From Bradyrhizobium sp. CCGB12 (GTDB taxonomy: Bacteria; Pseudomonadota; Alphaproteobacteria; Rhizobiales; Xanthobacteraceae): DNA of 64,000 bases. The notes beneath the pieces were generated by a model. That model saw only the letters and a list, made by a program, of their open reading frames with translations, had not been told where the DNA came from and made no database searches. The stretch lies in NCBI RefSeq assembly GCF_024199845.1, contig NZ_JANADO010000001.1, positions 4,278,001-4,342,000 of the forward strand, written 5' to 3'. Both the position numbers and the translations under genes were made by a program. Below, piece after piece: positions 35,001-42,950 of this stretch (within the stretch, counting starts at the first letter, position 1; every line of letters starts with the position of its first letter).

Positions 35001-35870
35001 ATGAAGCTCCCTCGCCTCGCCACCTATTCGGTCAAGGGTAATATCCGCTACGGCGCCGTCCTCGAAGGCGGCATCGTTGACCTCTCCGCGCGCTATGCAA
35101 AAGACTATCCAACGCTGCGCGAGGTGATCGCCGCCGGAAAGCTGGTAAGCCTCGCCAAAGAGGCTGCCGGCCGCACGCCGGTTCACGCGCTTGGCGAGAT
35201 CACATGGCTGCCGCCGGTGCCGGCGCCGGAAAAGATCATCTGCATCGGCGTCAACTATCCCGACCGCAACGCCGAGTACAAGGACGGGCAGGACGCGCCG
35301 AAATATCCGAGCATGTTCATGCGATCGCCCCGCTCCTTCGTCGGCCACGACACGCCGCTGGTGCGGCCGCGCGCCTCCGCGCAGCTCGACTACGAGGGCG
35401 AGATCGTGCTGGTGATCGGCAAGGCCGGCCGGCACATTGCGGAAAGCGCCGCGCTCGACCACATCGCCGCGCTCACGCTGTGCAACGAAGGCTCAGTGCG
35501 CGACTGGCTTCGCCATGCAAAATTCAACGTGACGCAGGGCAAGAACTTTGATTCCAGCGGCAGCCTCGGGCCGTGGCTGGTGCCCTACACGCAGGAATCG
35601 CAGATCGCCGACATCCGTCTGACGACGCATGTCAACGGTGAGCTCAGGCAGGACGATCGAACTAGCCGGCTGATGTTCCCGTTCCGCTATCTCATCAGCT
35701 ACATCTCGACCTTCGCAACGCTCGTTCCCGGCGACGTCATTGTCACGGGCACACCGACCGGCGCGGGTGCGCGGTTCGATCCGCCGCGCTATTTGAAGCC
35801 GGGCGATGTCGTCGAGATCGAAGCCGAGGGCATCGGCGCGTTGCGAAACGGCGTCGTCGACGAAGTCTGA
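35001..35870 (+). CDS. hpaG: FAH-family decarboxylase/isomerase HpaG-like
   Basis: A 289-residue fumarylacetoacetase-fold protein expected to decarboxylate 5-oxopent-3-ene-1,2,5-tricarboxylate. An N-terminal lid domain (residues 1-65) precedes the catalytic domain with KIICIGVNYPDRNAEY, QLDYEGEIVLVIGKAGRHIA (metal-binding Glu residues), QGKNFDSSGSLGPWLV and PGDVIVTGTPTGAGARFDPP. E. coli HpaG is a double-length tandem fusion; this is a single-length copy, so either a homodimer does the work or a partner lies elsewhere. It follows hpaD with a two-base gap. Confidence 0.85.
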   Translation: MKLPRLATYSVKGNIRYGAVLEGGIVDLSARYAKDYPTLREVIAAGKLVSLAKEAAGRTPVHALGEITWLPPVPAPEKIICIGVNYPDRNAEYKDGQDAPKYPSMFMRSPRSFVGHDTPLVRPRASAQLDYEGEIVLVIGKAGRHIAESAALDHIAALTLCNEGSVRDWLRHAKFNVTQGKNFDSSGSLGPWLVPYTQESQIADIRLTTHVNGELRQDDRTSRLMFPFRYLISYISTFATLVPGDVIVTGTPTGAGARFDPPRYLKPGDVVEIEAEGIGALRNGVVDEV

Positions 35871-35893
35871 ACAAGACGAAGTGGAATAGTGCA

Positions 35894-37522
35894 ATGACCA
35901 CCCTCACCGGCGGCGAAGCGATCGTAAGCGGGCTTGTGGCCCATGGCGTCGACACCGTATTCGGCCTGCCCGGCGCGCAGGTCTACGGCCTGTTCGATGC
36001 CTTCCACCAGGCTCAGCTCAAGGTGATCGGCGCGCGGCACGAGCAGGCCTGCGGCTACATGGCGTTCGGCTATGCGCGCTCCAGCGGCAGGCCCGGCGTG
36101 TTCAGCGTGGTGCCGGGCCCCGGCGTGCTCAATGCCAGCGCGGCGCTGCTTACCGCGTTCGGCTGCAACGAGCCGGTGCTGTGCGTCACCGGCCAGGTGC
36201 CGACGTCTTTTTTGGGCAAGGGCCGGGGCCATCTGCACGAGATGCCGGATCAGCTCGCGACGCTGCGGACCTACGTGAAATGGGCAGACCGTATCGAATA
36301 TCCCGGCAACGCACCGACAGTCGTGGCGCGCGCGTTCCAGGAGATGATGTCGGGACGGCGCGGTCCCGCTTCGGTCGAGATGCCCTGGGACGTCTTTACC
36401 CGGCGCGCGGACACGGCCTCCGCAAAGGTGCTGGAGCCGCTGCCCGCGCCGCAGCCTGACGCTGACCTGATCAAGCAGGCGGCTGCGCTGATCAAGGCCA
36501 GCAAGGCGCCGATGATCTTCGTCGGCAGCGGCGCGATCGAGGCGCGCGAGGAGATCCTCGAGCTCGCCGAGATGATCGATGCGCCGGTCGTCGCCTTCCG
36601 CAGCGGCCGCGGCATCGTCTCCAATGCGCACGAGCTCGGGCTCACCATGGCGGCCGCCTATAAGCTCTGGCCCACGACCGACCTCATGGTCGCAATCGGC
36701 ACCCGCGCGGAGCTGCCGGCCTCAGGCTTCCGCTGGCCGTATCAACCGAAGGGGCTGAAATCCATTCGGATCGACATCGATCCGGCCGAGATGCGCCGGC
36801 TCGCCTCCGATGCGGCGATCGTCGCCGACGCCAAGGCCGGTACGATCGATCTTGTCGCAGCCGTGAAGAAAGCCGGCTATGCCAAGGGCAGCGGGCGGCG
36901 CGGGACCATCCGCGAGGCCACGGCGACGGCGCAAGCGGAGATCCAGCGCATCCAGCCGCAGATGGCCTATCTCAACATCCTGCGCGAGGTGCTGCCGGCG
37001 AACGCGATCGTCACCGATGAGCTATCCCAGGTCGGCTTCGCTTCCTGGTACGGCTTTCCGGTCTACGAGCCGCGGACTTTCATCACGTCGGGCTACCAGG
37101 GCACGCTCGGCTCGGGCTTTCCGACCGCGCTTGGCGCCAAGGTCGCCAATCCCGACAAGCCGGTGGTCGCCATCACCGGCGACGGCGGCTTCATGTTCGG
37201 CGTGCAGGAGCTGTCGACCGCCGTGCAATTCAACATCGGCGTGGTGACGCTGGTGTTCAACAACAACGCCTACGGCAATGTCCGCCGCGACCAGCGCCAG
37301 CATTTCGATGGCCGGGTGGTGGCGTCCGATCTGGTCAATCCGGATTTCGTCAAGCTTGCGGAATCCTTTGGCGTCGCGGCCGCGCGCGTCACCGCGCCGG
37401 ACCAATTCAAGGCGGCGCTGGAGAAGGCGCTCGCGCATGGCGGGCCGTATCTGATCTCGGTCGAGGTGACCAGGGATTCGGAAGTCAGCCCGTGGGCGTT
37501 CATTCACCCATCGAAGCCGTAG
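35894..37522 (+). CDS. Thiamine-diphosphate-dependent enzyme, acetolactate-synthase-like
   Basis: A 542-residue ThDP enzyme of the acetohydroxyacid synthase/benzoylformate decarboxylase superfamily. The N-terminal pyrimidine-binding domain has the activating Glu in GARHEQACGYMAFGYARSSG. The middle FAD/NAD-like domain is at about 190-330. The C-terminal pyrophosphate domain has GDGGFMFG (near residue 430) and NNNAYGNVRR 26 residues later. It is the last gene of the hpa unit, 23 bases after hpaG. This is not a standard step of homoprotocatechuate degradation. A role on a 2-keto acid or aldehyde of the pathway is possible but unproven. A palindromic repeat follows and may end transcription. Confidence 0.88.
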   Translation: MTTLTGGEAIVSGLVAHGVDTVFGLPGAQVYGLFDAFHQAQLKVIGARHEQACGYMAFGYARSSGRPGVFSVVPGPGVLNASAALLTAFGCNEPVLCVTGQVPTSFLGKGRGHLHEMPDQLATLRTYVKWADRIEYPGNAPTVVARAFQEMMSGRRGPASVEMPWDVFTRRADTASAKVLEPLPAPQPDADLIKQAAALIKASKAPMIFVGSGAIEAREEILELAEMIDAPVVAFRSGRGIVSNAHELGLTMAAAYKLWPTTDLMVAIGTRAELPASGFRWPYQPKGLKSIRIDIDPAEMRRLASDAAIVADAKAGTIDLVAAVKKAGYAKGSGRRGTIREATATAQAEIQRIQPQMAYLNILREVLPANAIVTDELSQVGFASWYGFPVYEPRTFITSGYQGTLGSGFPTALGAKVANPDKPVVAITGDGGFMFGVQELSTAVQFNIGVVTLVFNNNAYGNVRRDQRQHFDGRVVASDLVNPDFVKLAESFGVAAARVTAPDQFKAALEKALAHGGPYLISVEVTRDSEVSPWAFIHPSKP

Positions 37523-37526
37523 TTTT

Positions 37527-37606
37527 CGTCATTCCGGGGCGCGCGAAAGCGCGAACCCGGAATCTCGAGGTTCCGGGTTCGATGCTTCGCATCGCCCCGG
37601 AACGAC
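37527..37606. repeat. Palindromic repeat (GTCATTCCGGGGC family), between convergent genes
   Basis: Second copy of the unit at 33915-33995, with outer arms GTCATTCCGGGGCG / CGCCCCGGAACGAC. It fills the 91-base gap between the convergent ThDP enzyme and alkB genes and could serve as a bidirectional terminator. Confidence 0.8.
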
Positions 37607-37613
37607 CACTCTT

Positions 37614-38276
37614 TCAACGCGTCCTGCGGAAGGTCAGATTGATCCGCTTGCGGCCGAGCAGCGCGTGCTCGCCGTCGGCGAGCGGCGCGACGCCGTGATA
37701 GGCGAGCCTGCTAGCCCCACCCCAAACCACGACGTCGCCATGCACCAGGCGGAAGCGCCGCGGCTTGTCGCTGCGCGCCATGCCGCCGAACAGGAATGTC
37801 GCGGGCAGGCCGAGCGAGACCGACACGATCGGTGCCGAATAATCCAGCTCGTCCTTGTCCTGATGCAGCGATAGCCGCGTGCCGGGCTCGTACCGATTGA
37901 CCAGGCAGGCATCGGGCGCAAAGCCGGCAAAACCGCCCTGCTCCGCCGCGCGGCGGGCGAGATCGCGGAACACCGGCGGCATCGCCGGCCACGGCGCGCC
38001 GGTTCGTGGATCGATCGGATCATAGCGATAGCCGGTATGGTCAGTGATCCAGCCGCACTCGCCGCAATTGGTCATCGCCACCGACATCTGGTAGCCGCCC
38101 GGCGTGGTCATGCGCCGAAACGGCGACTGCGCCACGACGGCGCGCACCGCTTCGATCAGCTCGCTCTCGATCGGCCTGACGAATCCGCGCAGCAACACGG
38201 CCCCGTCGGCGATCTCCTCGCGCGACGGCTGCGCCTCGGCAACGCTATCGAACAGATCCGCGGTCAATCGCTCCAC
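37614..38276 (-). CDS. alkB: AlkB-type DNA/RNA demethylase
   Basis: A 220-residue Fe(II)/2-oxoglutarate dioxygenase that removes alkyl lesions from nucleic acids. Iron ligands are His138 and Asp140 (LSLHQDKDE) and His194 (LAYHGVAP). The 2-oxoglutarate arginines are in RINLTFRRTR (Arg211, Arg217). The nucleotide-recognition lid has GGYQMSVAMTNCGECGWITD and GYRYDP. Length and spacing match E. coli AlkB. The start is GTG at 38276, immediately after the TGA stop of the upstream oxygenase gene, so the two form an operon. No Ada gene is adjacent. Confidence 0.94.
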   Translation of the reverse strand: MERLTADLFDSVAEAQPSREEIADGAVLLRGFVRPIESELIEAVRAVVAQSPFRRMTTPGGYQMSVAMTNCGECGWITDHTGYRYDPIDPRTGAPWPAMPPVFRDLARRAAEQGGFAGFAPDACLVNRYEPGTRLSLHQDKDELDYSAPIVSVSLGLPATFLFGGMARSDKPRRFRLVHGDVVVWGGASRLAYHGVAPLADGEHALLGRKRINLTFRRTR

Positions 38277-39023
38277 TCATTTGGCATCATGAAAGATCAC
38301 ACCCAGCGTGTGGCGCTGGCCCGACCTGATACGGCTGACGCCATGACGCAGGTTAACGCGGTAGGTGCCGCGTGTCCCCTGCACCGGACGATGATGCACG
38401 GCAAAGGCGACGGCGTCGCCCTGCGCCAGCGGCACCACTTCGGCGCGCGACTGCATGCGCGGCCGCTGCTCGGTCAGCACAAACTCGCCGCCGGTGAAAT
38501 CGCGTCCAGGCTCCGACAGCAGGATCGCGACCTGAATCGGGAACACGTGCTCGCCATAGAGGTCCTGATGCAGGCAATTGTAGTCGCCGGCCTCATATTG
38601 CAGCAGCAAGGGCGTCGGCCGCGCCTGCCCCGCCTCGTGGCAGCGCTTGAGGAACGCAGCGTGCGCCTGGGGATAGCGGATGTCGATCCCCATTGCCTCG
38701 TTCCAACGGTTGGCGACGCCCTGGAGCTGCGCGTAAAGCGCCGGGCGCATCTGTGCGATCAGATCGGGTAACGGATAGGAGAAATATTTGTACTCGCCGC
38801 GACCAAAGCCGTGGCGGCCCATGACGATGCGGCTGCGGAAGTGCGCGTCGTCGGGATAGAGGGCGGTCACGGCGCGGCATTGGTCTGGCGTCAGCAGGCC
38901 TTTCAAAAGGGCGCAGCCCTGGGAATCGAGTTCGCTGCTGATTTGAGGCCAGTCGAGGACGTCGACGCGGATGGCGAGGTCGGCGAACGGCGTTTGGGGC
39001 GATTTGCGTGCGGTCATTGTCAT
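38277..39023 (-). CDS. 2-oxoglutarate/Fe(II) oxygenase of the AlkB-linked Oxygenase-NA family
   Basis: A 248-residue protein of the family annotated as oxygenases acting on damaged DNA (PF09859 type). Iron ligands are in NCLHQDLYGEHVFPIQVAIL (HxD) with a distal His in FAVHHRPVQGTRGTYRVNLR. Other marks are LKGLLTPDQCRAVTALYPDD, GRGEYKYFSYPLPDLI and SRIRSGQRHTLGVIFHDAK. I chose ATG 39023, which has AAAGG eight bases upstream. It sits directly before alkB (TGA immediately followed by GTG), a pairing that suggests a shared alkylation-repair role. Confidence 0.87.
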   Translation of the reverse strand: MTMTARKSPQTPFADLAIRVDVLDWPQISSELDSQGCALLKGLLTPDQCRAVTALYPDDAHFRSRIVMGRHGFGRGEYKYFSYPLPDLIAQMRPALYAQLQGVANRWNEAMGIDIRYPQAHAAFLKRCHEAGQARPTPLLLQYEAGDYNCLHQDLYGEHVFPIQVAILLSEPGRDFTGGEFVLTEQRPRMQSRAEVVPLAQGDAVAFAVHHRPVQGTRGTYRVNLRHGVSRIRSGQRHTLGVIFHDAK

Positions 39024-39084
39024 AACAATCACCTTTGTAGCTCGGCGTTCACCCCGCCACCCGATTTCCGATGACTATCTCCTC

Positions 39085-39170
39085 GTCATTGCGAGCGGAG
39101 CGAAGCAATCCAGAGTCCCTCCGCGGAACCAGTCTGGATTGCTTCGTCGCAAGGGCTCCTCGCAATGACG
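39085..39170. repeat. Palindromic repeat (CGTCATTGCGAG...GCAATCCAGA family)
   Basis: An 86-base dyad, CGTCATTGCGAG...GAAGCAATCCAGA facing TCTGGATTGCTTC...CTCGCAATGACG. It lies between the Oxygenase-NA gene and the DUF2848 gene. Other copies are at 60290-60422 and 62706-62792. Confidence 0.85.
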
Positions 39171-39181
39171 GCGGAGACTTC

Positions 39182-39868
39182 TCAGCCCCTCACCGGCAGC
39201 GTCACCACGTCATAGCCATGCTTGATCGTCCGCTTCAGCACGGGATCCTCGAGCTCGAACTCGAACCGGTCCGCCGGGCGGATGCCGCCCTTGGCCGCAA
39301 AAGTGCCGCCGAACATGGCACAGCCGTCGGGTAGCTTCCCATCCGGAAAGCCGCGCGCGATCAGGTCGGCGACCGGTAGCATCGCATCCAGCGTGCCCTC
39401 CTGGTAGAGCACGCGCTCGCCTTTGATCCAGGCGTAGGAGCGCAGAATCATCTTGTCCCAGTGGCCGATGACGTCCTCGAGCTCCCACAGCGTTGAGGCG
39501 ACCGGCTTGTCGCACATCTGCTTGGACACCGTGACGCTGTAGGCTTCGACCTTGCGGTCGGTGTGATCGGAGCCGCAGCCGACGAAGATGCGGCCCTGCC
39601 AGCCGATCAGCACGAACTCGACCTCGCCCGAGGAATCGCCGCCAGTGCATTCGATGCGGTCTTCCTGGGTCAGCCGCCGCGCCGAGGCGCGGTAATAGAT
39701 CGGCGTCGAGGCCGGCGGGGCGATGCCCATCTCTTGCAGCTCGGCGATGTGCTTGTCGCGCGCGACGGGGTCGCGGCCGGTCCAGCCGGCGATGACCATC
39801 TGGTCGATCGCCAGCGTCAGCGGCGTTGTGGTGTCCTGGGCGTCGACGGTGAAAGTCAGGTCAAACAC
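39182..39868 (-). CDS. DUF2848 family protein
   Basis: A 228-residue protein of unknown function, recognised as DUF2848 by TLAIDQMVIAGWTGRDPVAR, SGEVEFVLIGWQGRIFVGCG, GSDHTDRKVEAYSVTVSKQM and FPDGKLPDGCAMFGGTFAAK. Several features recall the FAH-like fold. The start is GTG at 39868, overlapping the amidase stop by 8 bases, so the two are translated together. Genes of this family commonly sit beside amidases, which suggests a joint hydrolytic pathway. The substrate is unknown. Confidence 0.83.
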   Translation of the reverse strand: MFDLTFTVDAQDTTTPLTLAIDQMVIAGWTGRDPVARDKHIAELQEMGIAPPASTPIYYRASARRLTQEDRIECTGGDSSGEVEFVLIGWQGRIFVGCGSDHTDRKVEAYSVTVSKQMCDKPVASTLWELEDVIGHWDKMILRSYAWIKGERVLYQEGTLDAMLPVADLIARGFPDGKLPDGCAMFGGTFAAKGGIRPADRFEFELEDPVLKRTIKHGYDVVTLPVRG

Positions 39869-41210
39869 GGATCACGGCCTCCATGCCGGCAGCAAGTTCG
39901 AAAATGCGACGGTCCGAACCACCGCTACCTGCAAGCATCAGGCCGACTGGAACGTCGCCCTCGCGATGCGCGGGCAGCGAGATGGCGCAGCCGTCGATCA
40001 TGTTGATCAGGGTGCAATTGCGCAGCGCGCGCAGGTTCTGCGTGGTAAACGCCTTGTCGTCGGCGAGATCAGAGATCTTCGGCGGCGTGTTGGCGGTGGT
40101 CGGAAGCACCAGCGCGTCGTATGGCGCGATGCGTGCATTGACGCGAGCGATCAGCGAGCGGCGCTCGTTGAGGAGATCGATGTAGTCGGCCGCGCTCTGC
40201 GCCTCGCCGCGCATGATGCGCACGAAGACTCGGGGATCGTAGACGTCGCCCTTGGCCGTGATCAGATAGCGGTGCCAGGCGTAGCTTTCGGAGGCCGCAA
40301 AGCCGCCCTTGGCATTCATCGGTCCGATGTCGTGGAATTCAGCCATCTCGATGCGCTCGATAATGGCGCCGTGATCGGCGAGCGCCCTCAACGCTCGCTC
40401 GAAGGTCTCAGAGATGGCTGCGTCGAGGTCGTCGAGCGCGATCGTGGTCGGCACCGCCAGCCGCATGCCCTGGATCGGCCGCGGCTTCAGCGGGGCGATC
40501 GGCTCGTTGGCGAGCACGGCGTCGAGTATGGCACAGCAACTGACCGATCGCGCCAGCGGCCCGATGCTGTCGAGCGAGAAGGACAGTGGCACGGAGCCGT
40601 CGAGCGGCACGCGCCGCTGCGTCGGCTTGTAGCCGACGATGCCGTTGAAGGCCGCCGGTATCCGGCAGGAGCCGCCGGTATCGGTGCCGAGCGCGCCATG
40701 CGCCATGCCGTCGAGAACGGACACCGCCGCGCCCGAGGACGAGCCGCCGGGCACGTGGCCCTCGGCCCGGTTCCAGGCGCCCTTTGGCGTGCCGTAGTGC
40801 GGATTGATGCCGATGCCGGAATAGGCGAACTCGGTCATGTTGGTCCGCCCGATCACAACGAAGCCGGCGTGGCGCAACCGCGCAACGGCCGCCGCATCGT
40901 GCTCCGCCGGATCGGAATCGTCGAGCGCACGAGAGCCGGCGCGCGTCGTCTGCCCCTTGATATCGAAGAGGTCCTTGATCGAGATCGGGATGCCGGCATA
41001 GCGCGATGGCGCCGCCTTTACCTTGCGCAGGCCGTCCATCGCATCCGCGGCCGCGAGCGCAGCGTCCTTGTCGACATGGATGAAGGCGCGCTGGCCCTCA
41101 CCGGCCGGGTCGGCGATCCGGGCGATGCACGCCTCGACCAGCTTGCGGGAGGTCGTGCGGCCGCTTTCGAGGTCTTCGGCAAGCTTCGCCAGCGTCGGAA
41201 AATCGGGCAT
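39861..41210 (-). CDS. Amidase-signature family hydrolase
   Basis: A 449-residue amidase with the Ser-cisSer-Lys centre: Lys79 (AGIPISIKDLFDIKG), the Gly/Ser signature at 155-160 (GHVPGGSSSGAAV) and nucleophile Ser181 (GTDTGGSCRIPAAFNG). Length is normal for GatA-like but non-GatCAB amidases. ATG 41210 (MPDFPTLAKLAEDLESGRTT) is used; the longer frame crosses the divergent intergenic region. It is coupled to DUF2848 by an 8-base overlap. The 178-base gap upstream is shared with the divergent DUF35-thiolase-SDR genes. Confidence 0.92.
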   Translation of the reverse strand: MPDFPTLAKLAEDLESGRTTSRKLVEACIARIADPAGEGQRAFIHVDKDAALAAADAMDGLRKVKAAPSRYAGIPISIKDLFDIKGQTTRAGSRALDDSDPAEHDAAAVARLRHAGFVVIGRTNMTEFAYSGIGINPHYGTPKGAWNRAEGHVPGGSSSGAAVSVLDGMAHGALGTDTGGSCRIPAAFNGIVGYKPTQRRVPLDGSVPLSFSLDSIGPLARSVSCCAILDAVLANEPIAPLKPRPIQGMRLAVPTTIALDDLDAAISETFERALRALADHGAIIERIEMAEFHDIGPMNAKGGFAASESYAWHRYLITAKGDVYDPRVFVRIMRGEAQSAADYIDLLNERRSLIARVNARIAPYDALVLPTTANTPPKISDLADDKAFTTQNLRALRNCTLINMIDGCAISLPAHREGDVPVGLMLAGSGGSDRRIFELAAGMEAVIRV

Positions 41211-41388
41211 GTCTGTCTCACGGAATATTGGCGCGCGCAATCTATAGCGCTGCCTCAGTTCGACACAAGCATTGTGCGCATGATGGCATGCATGCGCATT
41301 GCTGGACCGTTGACGCGCCATGGTCGATTGTCGCATCAAGATCGAAACAGGCGGGCGCGAAGCCTGTCTCTTGGGAGGAGCCGCCGAC

Positions 41389-41802
41389 ATGGCCGAACCG
41401 CAGCGCGCGCGACCGAAGCCGACGCCGGAGACACAGCATTTCTGGGACGGCACGAAAGCGGGCGAATTGCGCCTGCAACGCTGCGACGCCTGCGCGCATG
41501 TCTACTTCCCGCCACGCCCCTTCTGCCCCTCCTGCGCCTCGCGCAAGGTTTCGGTGTTCAAGGCCAGCGGCAAGGGTTTTCTCTACAGCTACGTGATCAA
41601 CCACCGGCCCGCCGCACCGGGCTTCACGCCGCCTTACGCGATCGCGGTGGTCGAGCTCGCCGAAGGGCCGCGGATGATGAGCAACATCATCGACTGCCCG
41701 CAGACGCCGGAGGCGCTCGAGCTCGACATGAAGCTCGAGGTCGCCTTCCAGGAGCTCGACGACAAGATCGCCCTCCCCGTGTTCCGTCCGGCGAAGGGGT
41801 AG
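41389..41802 (+). CDS. Zn-ribbon/OB-fold (DUF35) thiolase partner
   Basis: A 137-residue DUF35-type acyl-CoA-associated protein. The zinc ribbon is C-x2-C ... C-x2-C (LQRCDACAHVYFPPRPFCPS), followed by the OB-fold (SGKGFLYSYVINHRPAAPGF, VVELAEGPRMMSNIIDC). Such proteins form complexes with thiolase-like enzymes in steroid and benzylsuccinate degradation. The ATG at 41389 has GGGAGGAG just upstream; the frame to 41320 is ignored. The thiolase gene starts three bases after the stop. Confidence 0.92.
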   Translation: MAEPQRARPKPTPETQHFWDGTKAGELRLQRCDACAHVYFPPRPFCPSCASRKVSVFKASGKGFLYSYVINHRPAAPGFTPPYAIAVVELAEGPRMMSNIIDCPQTPEALELDMKLEVAFQELDDKIALPVFRPAKG

Positions 41803-41805
41803 ACC

Positions 41806-42945
41806 ATGCGCAAGAACCAGGTTGCCGTCGTCGGAGCGGCCGAGACCACCGAGCTCGGGGTCATCCCCACCATGTCGCAGCTCCAGCTTCACGCGGATGC
41901 GGCGCTGAACGCCATCGCGGATGCCGGGCTGACGCTCTCCGACATTGACGGCTTCGCCACGGCGGTCGAAACGCCGCAGCAGATCTGCCATTATCTCGGC
42001 ATCAAGCCGACCTGGGTCGACGGCACCTCGGTCGGCGGCTGCTCCTTCATGCTGCATGTCCGCCATGCGGCCGCGGCGATCGAGGCCGGCCTGTGCAAGA
42101 CGGTGCTGATCACGCATGCGGAGAGCGGCAAGTCGATGATCGGCAAATTGCCGCGCTCGACGCCGGCGGACAGCCTCAATGGCCAGTTCGAGGCACCCTA
42201 CGGCGTCTATGGACCGCCCAGCATGTTCCCGATCCCTGTGCTTCGCTTCATGAAGACCTACGGTATCACCCACGAGCAGCTTGCTTCGGTGGCGGTGGTG
42301 CAGCGGGAATGGGCGGCGAAGAATCCGCGCGCGATGATGAAGGACCCGATCACGGTCACTGATGTCCTCAACTCGCGCATGATCGCCTATCCGTTCCGCC
42401 TCCTGCAGTGCTGCCTCGTCACCGACGGCGGCGGCGCGCTGATCCTGACCTCGGCCGACCGCGCCCGGGATTTTCCCAGAACGCCCGTCTACATCATGGG
42501 CACCGGCGAAAGCGTGGAAACGCCAATGGTCAGCCAGATGGAGACCTTCAATTCTTCGCGCGCGTTCAAGACCGCGGGACCCCTCGCCTTCAAGGAAGCC
42601 GGCATCGCACACAAGGACGTCGATCATCTCATGATCTATGATGCGTTCGCGCATCTGCCGCTGTTCGGCCTCGGCGACCTCGGCTTCATGCCTTATGAGG
42701 AGACGGGCAGGTTCATCGCCGACGGCAACACGCGGCCTGGGGCTAAGCTGCCGCTCAACACCAATGGCGGCGGTTTGAGCTACATGCACTCCGGCATGTA
42801 CGGGATGTACGCGCTCCAGGAAAGCGTGCGCCAGATGCGCGGGATTGCGCCGGCGCAGGTCCCCAATGCGAAGGTTTCGGTGTGCCACGGCGTCGGCGGC
42901 ATGTTCGCCGCAAGTGGCACGATCGTGTTTACGAACGAGAGGTAA
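41806..42945 (+). CDS. Thiolase-family protein (SCP2-thiolase/BbsB-like)
   Basis: A 379-residue thiolase-superfamily protein of the type that pairs with DUF35 partners (lipid-transfer-protein/SCP-x-like). Marks are VAVVGAAETTELGVIPTMSQ, the Cys-containing DGTSVGGCSFMLHVRHAAAA, LQCCLVTDGGGALILTSADR and the C-terminal VSVCHGVGGMFAASGTIVF. It would cleave or condense 3-ketoacyl-CoA-type substrates in the cytoplasm. AAGGGG precedes the ATG at the end of the DUF35 gene, and the SDR gene follows after five bases. Confidence 0.9.
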   Translation: MRKNQVAVVGAAETTELGVIPTMSQLQLHADAALNAIADAGLTLSDIDGFATAVETPQQICHYLGIKPTWVDGTSVGGCSFMLHVRHAAAAIEAGLCKTVLITHAESGKSMIGKLPRSTPADSLNGQFEAPYGVYGPPSMFPIPVLRFMKTYGITHEQLASVAVVQREWAAKNPRAMMKDPITVTDVLNSRMIAYPFRLLQCCLVTDGGGALILTSADRARDFPRTPVYIMGTGESVETPMVSQMETFNSSRAFKTAGPLAFKEAGIAHKDVDHLMIYDAFAHLPLFGLGDLGFMPYEETGRFIADGNTRPGAKLPLNTNGGGLSYMHSGMYGMYALQESVRQMRGIAPAQVPNAKVSVCHGVGGMFAASGTIVFTNER

Positions 42946-42950
42946 CCCAC

